A stretch of 64,000 nucleotides of DNA from CAYLJV01 sp964554215 (GTDB taxonomy: Archaea > Hadarchaeota > Hadarchaeia > Hadarchaeales > JAGGTB01): the NCBI GenBank assembly GCA_964554215.1, contig CAZKND010000001.1, positions 22,241 through 86,240 on the forward strand, in the 5' to 3' direction. Shown piece by piece: positions 18,700 to 27,768 of this stretch. Position numbers and translations under genes: made by a program. Below the pieces are notes generated by a model. It was not told the origin of the DNA, did not search any database, and was given only the letters and a program-made list of their open reading frames with translations. Position 1 is the stretch's first letter; each line of letters starts with the position of its first letter.

Positions 18700-19479
18700 A
18701 TGCCAATACAAGATTTCGGCGCGGTATGCGACATAAGTACGCTGACAGATAAGAACTCATTAGAAAAAGCACATCGTTACTTCAAAAACTCCGGTCTATA
18801 CCTCCCTTCCCCCACATATTCCTGGCTTTCCAGATCTAAGCTTATAGAAGTCCGAAACCAACCAGTGAAATACAGCCTAATCCGAAAAGAAGTACAGAAA
18901 AGGAAAATATACCCTATCCACTTCCCGGAGATATATGACGAACTCAGCAGACAAATCCTATTTGACACAGATCATAATATTCCCCTAACCGACATAAGAA
19001 GTCTATTACTGAGCACTCATCTTCAAATTCCCACTCTCACATTTGACCCGGAAATGTTGGAACGCATTTCAAAAGAAATAGGGATGATAACAATGAAAGA
19101 GATTAAAGTGAACTCTCACTGGAAAAAACTCAAAGAGATACTCAGACTATACAGAGAAATGCTCTTCAAAGCAGGAGCAGAATTTCACAAAAATATTGAA
19201 AAAAATCAAACTTTTCCTCAAATAACTCAAGAAATTGAAGAATCACAAAAAGAAGAGATTAAGAGAACGTTAAACGCAATAAATGGAATTCAGGAAAATC
19301 AAAAAGCTGGTAAAAAAATAAAGTTTCACTTTCTGACCTGGGATATATTACCCAGTCTCAGAGAATACCATGCTCAAAAAATACTACCATCTCAGATGAT
19401 AGAAAGAATATGTGAAAGAACAACTCTTCTTATAGCTACCCCTGAAAATTTCGAAAAAACGAAAAATATAGGTAAATAG
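18700..19479 (+). CDS. Unknown basic protein, weakly PIN-domain-like
   Basis: About 260 residues from the ATG at 18700; a TTG at 18616 would overlap the divergent gene's leader and is disfavoured. The N-terminal half alternates short strands and helices with spaced acids: GAVCDISTLTD at the start, LYLPSPTYSWLSRSKL, ELSRQILFDTDHNIPLTDIR, then TLTFDPEML. That order is reminiscent of a PIN nuclease, but I cannot align all four acids with confidence. The second half is helical and basic. Codon use is AAA/GAA-rich like its downstream neighbours, and this stretch looks accessory. Confidence 0.6.
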   Translation: MPIQDFGAVCDISTLTDKNSLEKAHRYFKNSGLYLPSPTYSWLSRSKLIEVRNQPVKYSLIRKEVQKRKIYPIHFPEIYDELSRQILFDTDHNIPLTDIRSLLLSTHLQIPTLTFDPEMLERISKEIGMITMKEIKVNSHWKKLKEILRLYREMLFKAGAEFHKNIEKNQTFPQITQEIEESQKEEIKRTLNAINGIQENQKAGKKIKFHFLTWDILPSLREYHAQKILPSQMIERICERTTLLIATPENFEKTKNIGK

Positions 19480-19555
19480 TTCGAATACACGGAGAAAATT
19501 AATAAAATAAACGGAAAAACAAAAACTCTGAAAATGATTAAAACGGCGGATCAAA

Positions 19556-20893
19556 ATGAAAAAGAAGATTACAGCTGTACTTCTAATACTTTCATTCCTA
19601 ATCCTACTACCTAGTAGCAATTTTGTAGTACAGAACTACGCCGAAAGAGATTACGTTCAATACAAAACCGAACCAGAAAATTATAATCCTCCAATCATCA
19701 AAATGTCGGAAAACTCAGGTCTATCGACAAAGATATGGTCAGAAAACAAATACACATACGAAGAAGTTGAAAACTTTCAAGATACTAGAAAAGTTGTTGA
19801 CCATTATGAAGAAAAACCAAAGTACGGAGTGTGGTCCGCAGACTCCTATACCTCAAGAATCCAAGTAGAAGCGGATCTTTCCGAAATGGACGAAGACACT
19901 CTAAGTTATCTGGAATCTACAAAAGACGAGGATTGGTGGTTAAACTATTTTGAATCAGTTTCTTACGGTAGACCTCGAAATTTTAGTTTAGAACCTAATG
20001 AAAAGCAAAAATTCGAATATGGATTCCAAAATTTTCAAGGATTCATAAATTGGAGAGATTTTAGAATCAGAGGAAGGTTCGGAACCTACTATCATATCCC
20101 CATTCCTAGAACTTATAGATACTTAAAAGAGGAAGGAAAATACCAAGTTCCAATTTATAAAGATGAAAAATACACCCGTTGGCGTACTAAAACTTTCGAA
20201 AACATAGAATACGAAGCAGAAGGATGGAAAAAAGCGGAAATAGAAGTGGAACTTTCAGAATATACCCCTCCCAGCTATATCGAAGACAATATTTATTTGA
20301 AATCTAAAGTCAAGCCTAACGGACTAAACGTAAAACTAGATAATAATATCTTAGACTCAAAATCTTCTGTAATACACCTTAGTATTCAACCTACAAATAA
20401 AATGAAAAAAGGGAAGTATCCCATCTTTTTAGAAGCATACACCTCTGAAAATGAGAAAATTGACACATCAAAATACAAATTAAACCTCAAAAAAGGAAGT
20501 GTCCCTGAAAACAAACATAGAAAAATAAACGAAGAAGTATCCGATAAAAAACCGGATGAGAAAGGAGATTCTAAGGAGGGTGAACAAAAAGAATGGGTTG
20601 GAGTAGGAGGAACAGTTTACTCCAGTAAAACAGGTGACAAACTAATAGAATACTCAGATGGAGTAAAAGTCCACATCGAAAGAGATGGTTTTTCCGGAAC
20701 AGCCTCATGGACCACATCAACACAATATATTCACAAAAATCACACATATCAAGACAAAACCTGGGAAATGAAACTAAGAGCTACCGCAGATGGTTACTAT
20801 AGAGAAACTGCTCAAGTAACGGATTCTACCGATGACCATGGATGGGCTAACCAGGACTTCGAATTAAAACCCAATTCTAATTTTATAAACTAA
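19556..20893 (+). CDS. Secreted surface protein of unknown family
   Basis: 445 residues with a clear export signal (MKKKITAVLLILSFLILLPSS). The rest lacks membrane helices and is rich in Tyr, Lys and Glu. The middle part (residues ~40-330) is not recognised. A Lys/Glu linker near 330-350 leads to a C-terminal ~90-residue beta domain beginning VGVGGTVYSSKTGDKL, which looks like a carboxypeptidase-regulatory or transthyretin-like module. No catalytic motif is visible. It is followed 29 bases later by a membrane-anchored protein on the same strand, probably a partner. Confidence 0.7.
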   Translation: MKKKITAVLLILSFLILLPSSNFVVQNYAERDYVQYKTEPENYNPPIIKMSENSGLSTKIWSENKYTYEEVENFQDTRKVVDHYEEKPKYGVWSADSYTSRIQVEADLSEMDEDTLSYLESTKDEDWWLNYFESVSYGRPRNFSLEPNEKQKFEYGFQNFQGFINWRDFRIRGRFGTYYHIPIPRTYRYLKEEGKYQVPIYKDEKYTRWRTKTFENIEYEAEGWKKAEIEVELSEYTPPSYIEDNIYLKSKVKPNGLNVKLDNNILDSKSSVIHLSIQPTNKMKKGKYPIFLEAYTSENEKIDTSKYKLNLKKGSVPENKHRKINEEVSDKKPDEKGDSKEGEQKEWVGVGGTVYSSKTGDKLIEYSDGVKVHIERDGFSGTASWTTSTQYIHKNHTYQDKTWEMKLRATADGYYRETAQVTDSTDDHGWANQDFELKPNSNFIN

Positions 20894-20922
20894 ATCTAGA
20901 AAAAGGAAAGGAATGTGAAACC

Positions 20923-21801
20923 ATGGGAGAAAACAAAAAAGGTACTAATCAGGATAATAGTTCCGCTTTCACCTACCTAATAGCTTTACTCGTAGTAATA
21001 TTCATAATCGGAACTTCTTTAGCAATAACGCCTTTAGGAGATATACTATCCGAAGAATTAGCTGACAGTAAATTTGTCGAAAGTTATGATAACAAAAACT
21101 TGAGCAAAAAAGACAACTCAAACATACAAGACGAGAACAAAAAAGTGACCTTCACGTATACTGCAAAATACAATCACCTTGGAACAGAAAACGATATATT
21201 ATTAGACGGTACTGTTTTCTTCTCCTTTCCAACACCAATGATAGAGAATAATCCTGCAGTGAACCTAGGTCCATATAATCACAAAATTGAAAATAGTACC
21301 GTTCAGCTCTTGGCCAATTATAAAGAAAACGATGAGAATATAACACAAGTTCAAATAGAAAATGGAAATTATGGAAAATTAATTGACCCACGACAAGACG
21401 CAATATTCTCCAAAAAACCCTTCCTCTCTAATCCGGAAAATCATGGTAAAAAAATTACAGTTCAATCATCGGGGGGTGGTTTCACTGAAGCTTTTAGAAA
21501 AAAAGGACCTGGAGGAGCAATTTATGAACACGAAAGTATACTAATTGAAGTAAAATTTTCAGTTCAAAAAGAAAAAACAGACGAGGTAACCCTTGAGGAT
21601 CAAAAAGGCAATATTTCATCAAAAATTATTGGAACTACCGATGGACCCAATACAAATCATACTGTTATCCCAATCCAATACTCTGTCTCAGTAACACTTT
21701 CTCGAGAAATCGAAAACAAACAAAAAGTCGATAAATTTAGATTCAAGGCAGAAAAACCCATACCCAAAGATAAATCTGTTGAACTGAAAAAGATTGCTTA
21801 A
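20923..21801 (+). CDS. Membrane-anchored extracellular protein of unknown family
   Basis: 292 residues. A hydrophilic 15-residue N-tail is followed by one hydrophobic helix (FTYLIALLVVIFIIGTSLAI) and a ~250-residue beta-rich domain, presumably outside the cell. The N-tail plus membrane-segment pattern resembles archaeal pilin-like or archaellin-like anchors, but no class III cleavage site (K/R-G before the helix) is evident. AAGGAA lies upstream of the ATG. It pairs with the secreted protein just upstream. No family is recognised. Confidence 0.65.
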   Translation: MGENKKGTNQDNSSAFTYLIALLVVIFIIGTSLAITPLGDILSEELADSKFVESYDNKNLSKKDNSNIQDENKKVTFTYTAKYNHLGTENDILLDGTVFFSFPTPMIENNPAVNLGPYNHKIENSTVQLLANYKENDENITQVQIENGNYGKLIDPRQDAIFSKKPFLSNPENHGKKITVQSSGGGFTEAFRKKGPGGAIYEHESILIEVKFSVQKEKTDEVTLEDQKGNISSKIIGTTDGPNTNHTVIPIQYSVSVTLSREIENKQKVDKFRFKAEKPIPKDKSVELKKIA

Positions 21802-21803
21802 TA

Positions 21804-23339
21804 TCACATGAAGGCTTTTACGTCTTGTTTGTCCTGTGCTCTATCATCTTCGTAGTCTTTGGCTATTTCCTCCAGACCAACATCGTGATTTGCTTCTTTT
21901 GATTTTCTTTCTCTTACATTTACAAAAACTGGATGATTCACAGCCTCACCTACAACAAGAGCCTGTCCAACAGGGAGGGAAGATATAATGCTTGAAGTGT
22001 CCTTCGTAATCTTTTCGGAAGATTTCTTTATATGGTCCAAATCGTACGGATTCGTCACTCTGAGAATTATATTCGTGTTTGCCTGGGAGAGTACGGTGGT
22101 AGACAGCCTCTTAGGTCTTTGACTTATGAGGATTAATGAGGCGTAAAATTTCCTACCCTCTCGAGCCACCTTTTTCAAAATCCCTGATGAAATCGAAGAA
22201 TTCTGCGAGGGAGCAAACTGGTGAGCTTCCTCCACCAACATAGCGAAAGGAGGAGCTTTTCCCGATTTTCTCTTGTTGAACAATTTTCTAGCAAAATATG
22301 TGAGAATCACCCTCTTCTCTCTGAGACTGAATACCCTACTCAGATCTAAAATCGCTGCTTTTCCCGGTTTCACAAGTTCTTTCCATGTCGGATAGTCATT
22401 CTTTCCAAATATTCCAAGTTTTTTGAGATCGTACAACCTGTCAAGCAATGCTTTACGGAGCTGTTTATTGGACTTACCGTTGTCCTCCACTCGAGCTATA
22501 ACATCATCAAGATCATATCTTCCCTTACCATTCCTCATCTCGGATCTCAAGTTACTTATCACTCTACTGAGCTCTCTCGCTTGACTACTGCTCATGTCAG
22601 GAGCAAACTCCTTGAACTGATAGGCCGACATGCTTGGAACTCCAATTTTCACATTTTCACCGCCTATCAAAGACACCTGATCGGAATAATCGACTCCTTC
22701 CGACCCATTAGACTCCGCTAAGGAAGTGTATTCTCCATGGACATCGACAATAACCGAAGCAATCCTACCATCATCTCTATCCCGTTCTAACAGTTCTTCG
22801 ATGAGGACGGAGGCCGTGTAGCTCTTACCGGCACCGCTCATAGCAAGAATGGCGGCATGTTTGCGCAAAAGTTTAGTTAGGTCAAATTTGGCCCTAAGAT
22901 CGTGATAACGAATCTCTCCTAAATCCACACCGCCATCCTTATCAATCCCTAAAAAATCGCAAAGCGAATCTTCATCGATTTTGAAAACCTTATCTCCCGG
23001 GGAAACTGGAAAACTTACCTGTTTCAACCCATCATCGGATTTTATCCCTGAGGACTTCGCTTCTGCAACGATATATTCCCACCTGCCAGCCGGAAAAATC
23101 GAAGTCAGAGACTCCTCCCCTTTTTCGTATTCTTTCACCGACTCAGGTCGCATAAAATAACGGTTGGTCTTCTTAACGTTCTGAACCTGGGCAATCACCT
23201 TACCCTCTTTCGATTCCAACTCTACAAATTGACTCCTACGAACTGGAATCCCCCCATTCTTGTTTGTAACTACGAAAGAGAAATCTCCTGAAGATGGTCC
23301 GTCAGGAGTGCAAATTACTGTGCCTAACTCTTCTGTCAT
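21804..23339 (-). CDS. herA: HerA bipolar DNA translocase
   Basis: Hexameric ATPase that works with NurA, Mre11 and Rad50 to resect DNA ends in archaea. An N-terminal HAS-barrel domain is followed by Walker A AMSGAGKSYTA near residue 170 and Walker B (FAMLVEEAHQFAP). SLILISQRPKRLSTTVLSQ with NTNIILRVTNPYD forms the sensor/arginine-finger region typical of HerA-FtsK ATPases. The 511-residue length is normal. Its ATG overlaps the last four bases of nurA, showing translational coupling. mre11 and rad50 are not in this window. Confidence 0.96.
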   Translation of the reverse strand: MTEELGTVICTPDGPSSGDFSFVVTNKNGGIPVRRSQFVELESKEGKVIAQVQNVKKTNRYFMRPESVKEYEKGEESLTSIFPAGRWEYIVAEAKSSGIKSDDGLKQVSFPVSPGDKVFKIDEDSLCDFLGIDKDGGVDLGEIRYHDLRAKFDLTKLLRKHAAILAMSGAGKSYTASVLIEELLERDRDDGRIASVIVDVHGEYTSLAESNGSEGVDYSDQVSLIGGENVKIGVPSMSAYQFKEFAPDMSSSQARELSRVISNLRSEMRNGKGRYDLDDVIARVEDNGKSNKQLRKALLDRLYDLKKLGIFGKNDYPTWKELVKPGKAAILDLSRVFSLREKRVILTYFARKLFNKRKSGKAPPFAMLVEEAHQFAPSQNSSISSGILKKVAREGRKFYASLILISQRPKRLSTTVLSQANTNIILRVTNPYDLDHIKKSSEKITKDTSSIISSLPVGQALVVGEAVNHPVFVNVRERKSKEANHDVGLEEIAKDYEDDRAQDKQDVKAFM

Positions 23340-24523
23340 TTGAACGGCCTCCTCTCTCTTCTGAGGTCCATCATAGTTGACGGTTCTAACTGGTCAGCGA
23401 TATTGTCCCTCAGGATTGTGATTTCTTCCTGGGAGAGCGATGCTCTGGCATCGGCTTCTATAAGTACTGATGGGAGGGCACAAGCATCGTGAGAAGCCGA
23501 TAGGGAATTGATAAGCGATGCAGTTTTTTCAATTGTTTTCTTCGGGCGTTTAGGATTTGTCAAAAATTCCACTCTAGTAGGTCTATCATATTCAACTGGT
23601 TTCATATAGAAAGCTCGAACCCTCTTGCTCCAGGGACGAAGCTCTGATAATAGACTTGAGGGTGTTTTGGAATATTTGAATGTGAAGCTTCTCTCCCCCG
23701 CTCCAAGAAGGTAATCTAGAAATGCTGTATCTCTGGATTTCATAACTATGTTTTTATTATCGTTGAACCGTGCACGATTTTTCTCAGACATATCAGCGTT
23801 TTCCAAAATTTCAGGAAATATCTTCTCTTCGAAAATACTTGTTAATCTTGTACTCCTGCTGTCCTCCACAGCCCCTATCAACAGAACATCATTTCTCGTA
23901 GCGGTTTTGTATATTTTGCTATAAGTTTCAATTACTTCTTCGTAAAGTTCTTCCGTCCTTTCCTCTGAGGACTTATGGATATATTGTGGAACTATCGACC
24001 CATCTAAAACCATTACATCAAGATCAACCCCTTTCAAAACTTCGTAAGCTCTTTGAAGCTCTGTAAGCTGCCTTTTCAGTCCTGTCAACAAGTCCAGCTC
24101 CTTAGCGTCCAGAGGTTCGTGAACATTAACCAGTTGAGGAGCGGGTACTTCGCTAGGATGATAATCCACATTCTTTAAATCACCCTCCTTATATTGAAAC
24201 ATCGAAACAACTGCTCTGACGAGAATAAGATCTAAACCATGTAGTGGTTTCGTAAGAACACCGCCGTCTACTCCAGCGACCTTCAAATCTTCCAAGGATT
24301 TTTCTTCTACAGGATAGACAAGTTTTGGTTCTACAGGGCAATCGTTTTCCCCGTGAGGGATTTCTACATCGGTCTTTACATCCCTAATCAAGTCTGATAG
24401 AACCTTTCTCTTCTCACCTTGTGTCTTTATTTTATCGGCTATCGTACCAATTTTATTTTCCAAATTCTTATGATTCGATAAGTTAATGGAATCATCTACC
24501 GGTATCATCGGATCAGGCACCAT
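23336..24523 (-). CDS. nurA: NurA 5'-3' nuclease
   Basis: Nuclease partner of HerA in DNA end resection. The two RNase-H-like acidic motifs are visible: GVDGGVLTKPL near residue 89 and VMVLDGSIVPQY near 170. A third acidic cluster lies in the C-terminal part (LIEADARASLSQEEI). The 395 residues are within the family range. It begins the herA-nurA operon; a CTTAAAAAG promoter-like element lies about 30 bases upstream on the minus strand. Confidence 0.93.
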   Translation of the reverse strand: MVPDPMIPVDDSINLSNHKNLENKIGTIADKIKTQGEKRKVLSDLIRDVKTDVEIPHGENDCPVEPKLVYPVEEKSLEDLKVAGVDGGVLTKPLHGLDLILVRAVVSMFQYKEGDLKNVDYHPSEVPAPQLVNVHEPLDAKELDLLTGLKRQLTELQRAYEVLKGVDLDVMVLDGSIVPQYIHKSSEERTEELYEEVIETYSKIYKTATRNDVLLIGAVEDSRSTRLTSIFEEKIFPEILENADMSEKNRARFNDNKNIVMKSRDTAFLDYLLGAGERSFTFKYSKTPSSLLSELRPWSKRVRAFYMKPVEYDRPTRVEFLTNPKRPKKTIEKTASLINSLSASHDACALPSVLIEADARASLSQEEITILRDNIADQLEPSTMMDLRRERRPFK

Positions 24524-24645
24524 TTCGTAAAGAGGGCTCAGTCTTTTTAAGGAGGAAGTAGAGGGGTAGGTGAAAGTAAAACTGGTTAAGACGACTTCAC
24601 AAAAAGCGTAAAATAGTTACAAAACAAATTGGAAACGTGAACAAA

Positions 24646-25170
24646 ATGTTTAGAGCATATAGATGTGAAATTTGTGGAGAAACCTATCTAGGTAAAGGAA
24701 AACCTGAAAACTGTCCATATTGCGGAGCACAAGAAGAATACCTGAAGAAGATAGAAAATTACGAAAGACTGATGCCGGAAAAAATAACGGAAAAATCTCG
24801 AGAAAACATCAAAGAGGCAATAAAGCTCGAAATAGACAACGCTAAATTCTACAATTGCGCCTACGAAAAAACGGAGAACGAGGATGACGCTGCAATATTC
24901 AAAAGGTTGAGAAAGATAGAAGCAGAACACGCAGAACTTTTAGCAGAGATAATAGACGTTCCAGAAAAAGAAATACCTGACTACGAAGAATGTTCAGAAG
25001 ATGCAGAAGAAAACTACAAGGATGCTCACGATAGAGAAGACCGAGCGATAAAGTCCTATTCGAAATTCGCCAAAGAAGCAGAAAATCCAAAGGTCAAAGA
25101 AGTATTCGAAGCTATTGTCGAAATAGAATCAGACCATCTGGATCTTTCAGAAGAAAAAATCTCGGATTGA
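24646..25170 (+). CDS. Rubrerythrin with N-terminal rubredoxin domain
   Basis: Peroxide-reducing di-iron protein of the reversed arrangement: rubredoxin first (YRCEICGETY, then NCPYCGA) and the ferritin-like domain second. Di-iron ligands fit EIDNAKFY, IEAEHAELL and IVEIESDHLDL. About 175 residues. ATG at 24646 is chosen, while GTG at 24637 would add three residues. Such proteins protect anaerobes against peroxide, fitting the superoxide reductase at 36 kb. Confidence 0.9.
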   Translation: MFRAYRCEICGETYLGKGKPENCPYCGAQEEYLKKIENYERLMPEKITEKSRENIKEAIKLEIDNAKFYNCAYEKTENEDDAAIFKRLRKIEAEHAELLAEIIDVPEKEIPDYEECSEDAEENYKDAHDREDRAIKSYSKFAKEAENPKVKEVFEAIVEIESDHLDLSEEKISD

Positions 25171-25255
25171 GTTCTGAATAGAGAGCACTTTTCAAAAGAG
25201 CCTTCGGACCAAACAGAATATACACTCAACAGATAATATCTAAGAGGAGATTAAA

Positions 25256-25669
25256 TTGGATATGGAATATGAAGGAATAGGAATTAGAGCTCTATCTATA
25301 ATCTTGGATTCCATAATTCTATCAATATTCTTCTTTCCATTAGGATACACCCACACCGGGTACTTCCCATATGAAGTGTATGGAAGAGGCGCATTTCTAA
25401 TATTCAATAGTACTGCTATAATCTCTCTAGCTTACTTCATCATCCTAGAAGGTTTAATGGGTCAAACAATAGGTAAACTCATAACCGGAATAAAAGTAGT
25501 GAAAACAAACGGTGACCCTTGCGATTTCGAAGCATCCTTCGTCAGGAATATACTTAGGATTGTAGATATAATCTTTGCCTACATAGTTGGCGCAGTATTA
25601 ATAGCTCGTTCTGACAAAAATCAGAGATTCGGAGATAGAGTAGCGGATACAGTGGTGATAAACGCTTAA
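25256..25669 (+). CDS. RDD-family membrane protein
   Basis: A 137-residue integral membrane protein of the RDD family. Signatures are IGIRALSIILDSIIL at the N-terminus, GQTIGKLITGIKVVKTNG in the middle and RSDKNQRFGDRVADTVVI at the end, with three membrane helices. Some RDD proteins act as sodium/proton exchangers or help adapt to salt, but this is not established for single-domain members. TTG at 25256 has GAGGAG six bases upstream. It precedes the heliorhodopsin by 66 bases on the same strand. Confidence 0.88.
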   Translation: MDMEYEGIGIRALSIILDSIILSIFFFPLGYTHTGYFPYEVYGRGAFLIFNSTAIISLAYFIILEGLMGQTIGKLITGIKVVKTNGDPCDFEASFVRNILRIVDIIFAYIVGAVLIARSDKNQRFGDRVADTVVINA

Positions 25670-25692
25670 ATTTACTCATTCCATTTATAAAA

Positions 25693-25701
25693 AAATATAA
25701 A
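25693..25701 (+). promoter_or_regulatory. Candidate TATA box for heliorhodopsin gene
   Basis: An AATATAAAA-like element lies about 35-43 bases before the heliorhodopsin ATG. The gene has no clear ribosome site, so a near-leaderless transcript separate from the RDD gene is plausible. Confidence 0.4.
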
Positions 25702-25735
25702 AGCGTCTGTTAGTAAAATAAAGTGGACGAATTCT

Positions 25736-26494
25736 ATGTTTGATGACGATAAATTCAGAAATCTGAGAATATTTAATCTTTCGATGGGATTTTTCCATCT
25801 GATTCAGTCCATGTTAATGATATTTCTTAGCACAGACTTCGCGATATCAGTGACGAGTACCTACATGCAGGGACCACCAGGTACTGTAGAAGTAGCAAGA
25901 GAGGTTCTATTCGATATAAAATTAGGACCTGCAATCGCATTGTTCCTATTGCTCTCAGCGGTGGCCCATTTCTATCTCTCATCTGTAGGTTTTGATTGGT
26001 ACAAAGAAAATCTAAAAAATCATATAAATAAGGCTCGATGGATAGAGTATTTCTTCAGCAGTTCTCTCATGATCGTTATCATAGCTATGCTGGTTGGAAT
26101 CACCGATTTAGCAGCTTTGGTAGCCTTGTTTGTTGTAAACGGATCCATGATCTTGTTCGGTTGGCTAATGGAATCATATAATCAAAACACTGAAGATGTT
26201 GCTTGGTCACCTTTCGTATTCGGATGCATCGCCGGGATTGCTCCCTGGATTGCAATAGCCATCCGGCTAGCAACAGCTTTCTCCTTCACTTCCGTTCCTA
26301 TTCCAAGTTTCGTTATCTGGATATTTGTATCGATAGCTATCTTTTTCAATATCTTTGCAGTTAACCAAGCCTTACAATACAAAGAAGTAGGGCCGTGGGA
26401 GAACTATCTTTTCGGAGAAAAGGTCTACATAGCCCTCAGCCTCATCGCGAAATCATTGCTAGCTTGGCAGGTCTTTGCAGGCACACTGGTCTAA
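25736..26494 (+). CDS. Heliorhodopsin
   Basis: A 252-residue seven-helix retinal protein of the heliorhodopsin family, which inserts with its N-terminus inside. The Schiff-base lysine is K239 in helix 7 (YIALSLIAKSLLAWQ). The counterion is E104 in the family signature ARWIEYFFSSSLMI of helix 3. The conserved H21 and H78 of the cytoplasmic pocket are present, and S235 precedes the lysine by four. Other family marks are WLMESYNQ and GCIAGIAPWIAI. All residues needed for chromophore binding are there. Function in this family is debated (signalling, enzyme regulation, channel). It lies between an RDD membrane protein and a convergent DUF2270 gene. Confidence 0.93.
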   Translation: MFDDDKFRNLRIFNLSMGFFHLIQSMLMIFLSTDFAISVTSTYMQGPPGTVEVAREVLFDIKLGPAIALFLLLSAVAHFYLSSVGFDWYKENLKNHINKARWIEYFFSSSLMIVIIAMLVGITDLAALVALFVVNGSMILFGWLMESYNQNTEDVAWSPFVFGCIAGIAPWIAIAIRLATAFSFTSVPIPSFVIWIFVSIAIFFNIFAVNQALQYKEVGPWENYLFGEKVYIALSLIAKSLLAWQVFAGTLV

Positions 26495-26525
26495 ATCATA
26501 TCTGAAAACGGACGCCGATCAAATC

Positions 26526-27248
26526 TTAACTTTCATCTTTTCTAACTTCATCTTTGCAGTCTTCATCATCTAAAAACTCGTCTACTTCAAACTCTACGTC
26601 TTCCTTTTCCCTTATTTTGCCTTTAGCCTCTCTTTCAGGGGCCTTTGCAAAGAAGTATATAGTGGAACCGAGAATCAATCCCATTACAAAAGTGAATACC
26701 CCTACACCACCCCATACTCCCAAACTGCCTCCTACATTGCTAAAGAATTCAGTTACAGTAGTAGCTCTACTAGGATGGATAAGTATTTTCCCTATCCATG
26801 CTAGCGTGAAAATGAAGATTATCCATATATACATCCTCTTCAGTCTTCTCTTTACTGCTTCTGGCCAAGTTACTTTAAACTCTGGTTCTCGAAAGTCTCG
26901 TGAAATTAAATCTTGCCATCCCTCATCCACCTCTACATTCGAATCAAAAAATCTTGACAGGAACATTTCCTCTAAGGCTCTAACTCTTCCTCGCCAAGCA
27001 TCGTAATATCTATATCTTCTAGCCTCAGCGAAAAGTAGAACATATGTCAAAAACAAACCTGGTAACATCGTCCAATGCGGAGCGGTCTTGGTACCAAGAG
27101 CAAAGGTCAAAACACCTACTGTCATGACGATAGCCCAATTCGTAGTCCTATCCATACGGGTTCTCCAAGTATTAATACGTTGAAGCTCTCCACGGTAAAC
27201 GTGCATAATGACGTTCGTGTCTCCACGACTTATCTCATCCCAATCCAT
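26526..27248 (-). CDS. DUF2270 membrane protein
   Basis: 240 residues with the haloarchaeal DUF2270 signature VYRGELQRINTWRTRMDRTT followed by NWAIVMTVGVL. It has two membrane helices near residues 40-75 and two near 140-200, then a strongly acidic C-tail. Function is unknown. Convergent with the heliorhodopsin, with about 30 bases between the ends. The family is best known from halophilic euryarchaea, which supports the lineage guess. Confidence 0.87.
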   Translation of the reverse strand: MDWDEISRGDTNVIMHVYRGELQRINTWRTRMDRTTNWAIVMTVGVLTFALGTKTAPHWTMLPGLFLTYVLLFAEARRYRYYDAWRGRVRALEEMFLSRFFDSNVEVDEGWQDLISRDFREPEFKVTWPEAVKRRLKRMYIWIIFIFTLAWIGKILIHPSRATTVTEFFSNVGGSLGVWGGVGVFTFVMGLILGSTIYFFAKAPEREAKGKIREKEDVEFEVDEFLDDEDCKDEVRKDES

Positions 27249-27372
27249 AATCTCCCCTAAGTCCTTTTTAAACTATACTTATACGCTCTCAAAAAAGTAA
27301 TGGAACAATTAAACCCTCTCAAATATCGATTAAATAACAAAAACGAAGAAAAATCCCATTCTCCAATAAAAA

Positions 27373-27768
27373 CTAATAAGTGGTATACTCTTCTTTGATT
27401 TCTCTTCTTTCAATCGACTTATTCTCTTTTTTTAGTTTCTTTATAACTTCTTCAGGGTGCTCCATTCCAATTTCCGCTAGAATCTTCTTCAACTCACTAA
27501 TCTTAATATTTTCCAGTTCAGGGTGGTTCTCGGAGATTCCTACAATTTCGTTGAAGAAATCCTTAGCTTCAGCTTCCATCTCTTTCGAAGAGACCTCAGA
27601 AGTATCCAACGGTTCCTCCGACGTATCCTCTTCCCTCTTCAAAAACCTCTCTCCAAGTCTACTCACATCCTCCCCCTCTTCTTTCTTCTTTTCAAAACGC
27701 TCGCCTAACCTTTGGGCAAGTACTTCGGACTCCTCACTCTCACTTTTCTCATTTTCTTCACTCATCAT
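27373..27768 (-). CDS. Acidic ParA-partner protein, unknown family
   Basis: About 131 residues, nearly all charged and predicted helical. The N-terminal half contains two copies of an RLGERF motif (LAQRLGERFEKK and VSRLGERFLKR) about 20 residues apart. The C-terminal part has HPELENIKISELKKILAEIGM. It overlaps the end of the ParA gene, indicating cotranscription and probable partnership. It lacks a helix-turn-helix, so it is not a classical ParB; a small adaptor is the simplest idea. ATG at 27768 or 27765 is the likely start rather than 27780. Confidence 0.72.
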   Translation of the reverse strand: MMSEENEKSESEESEVLAQRLGERFEKKKEEGEDVSRLGERFLKREEDTSEEPLDTSEVSSKEMEAEAKDFFNEIVGISENHPELENIKISELKKILAEIGMEHPEEVIKKLKKENKSIERREIKEEYTTY

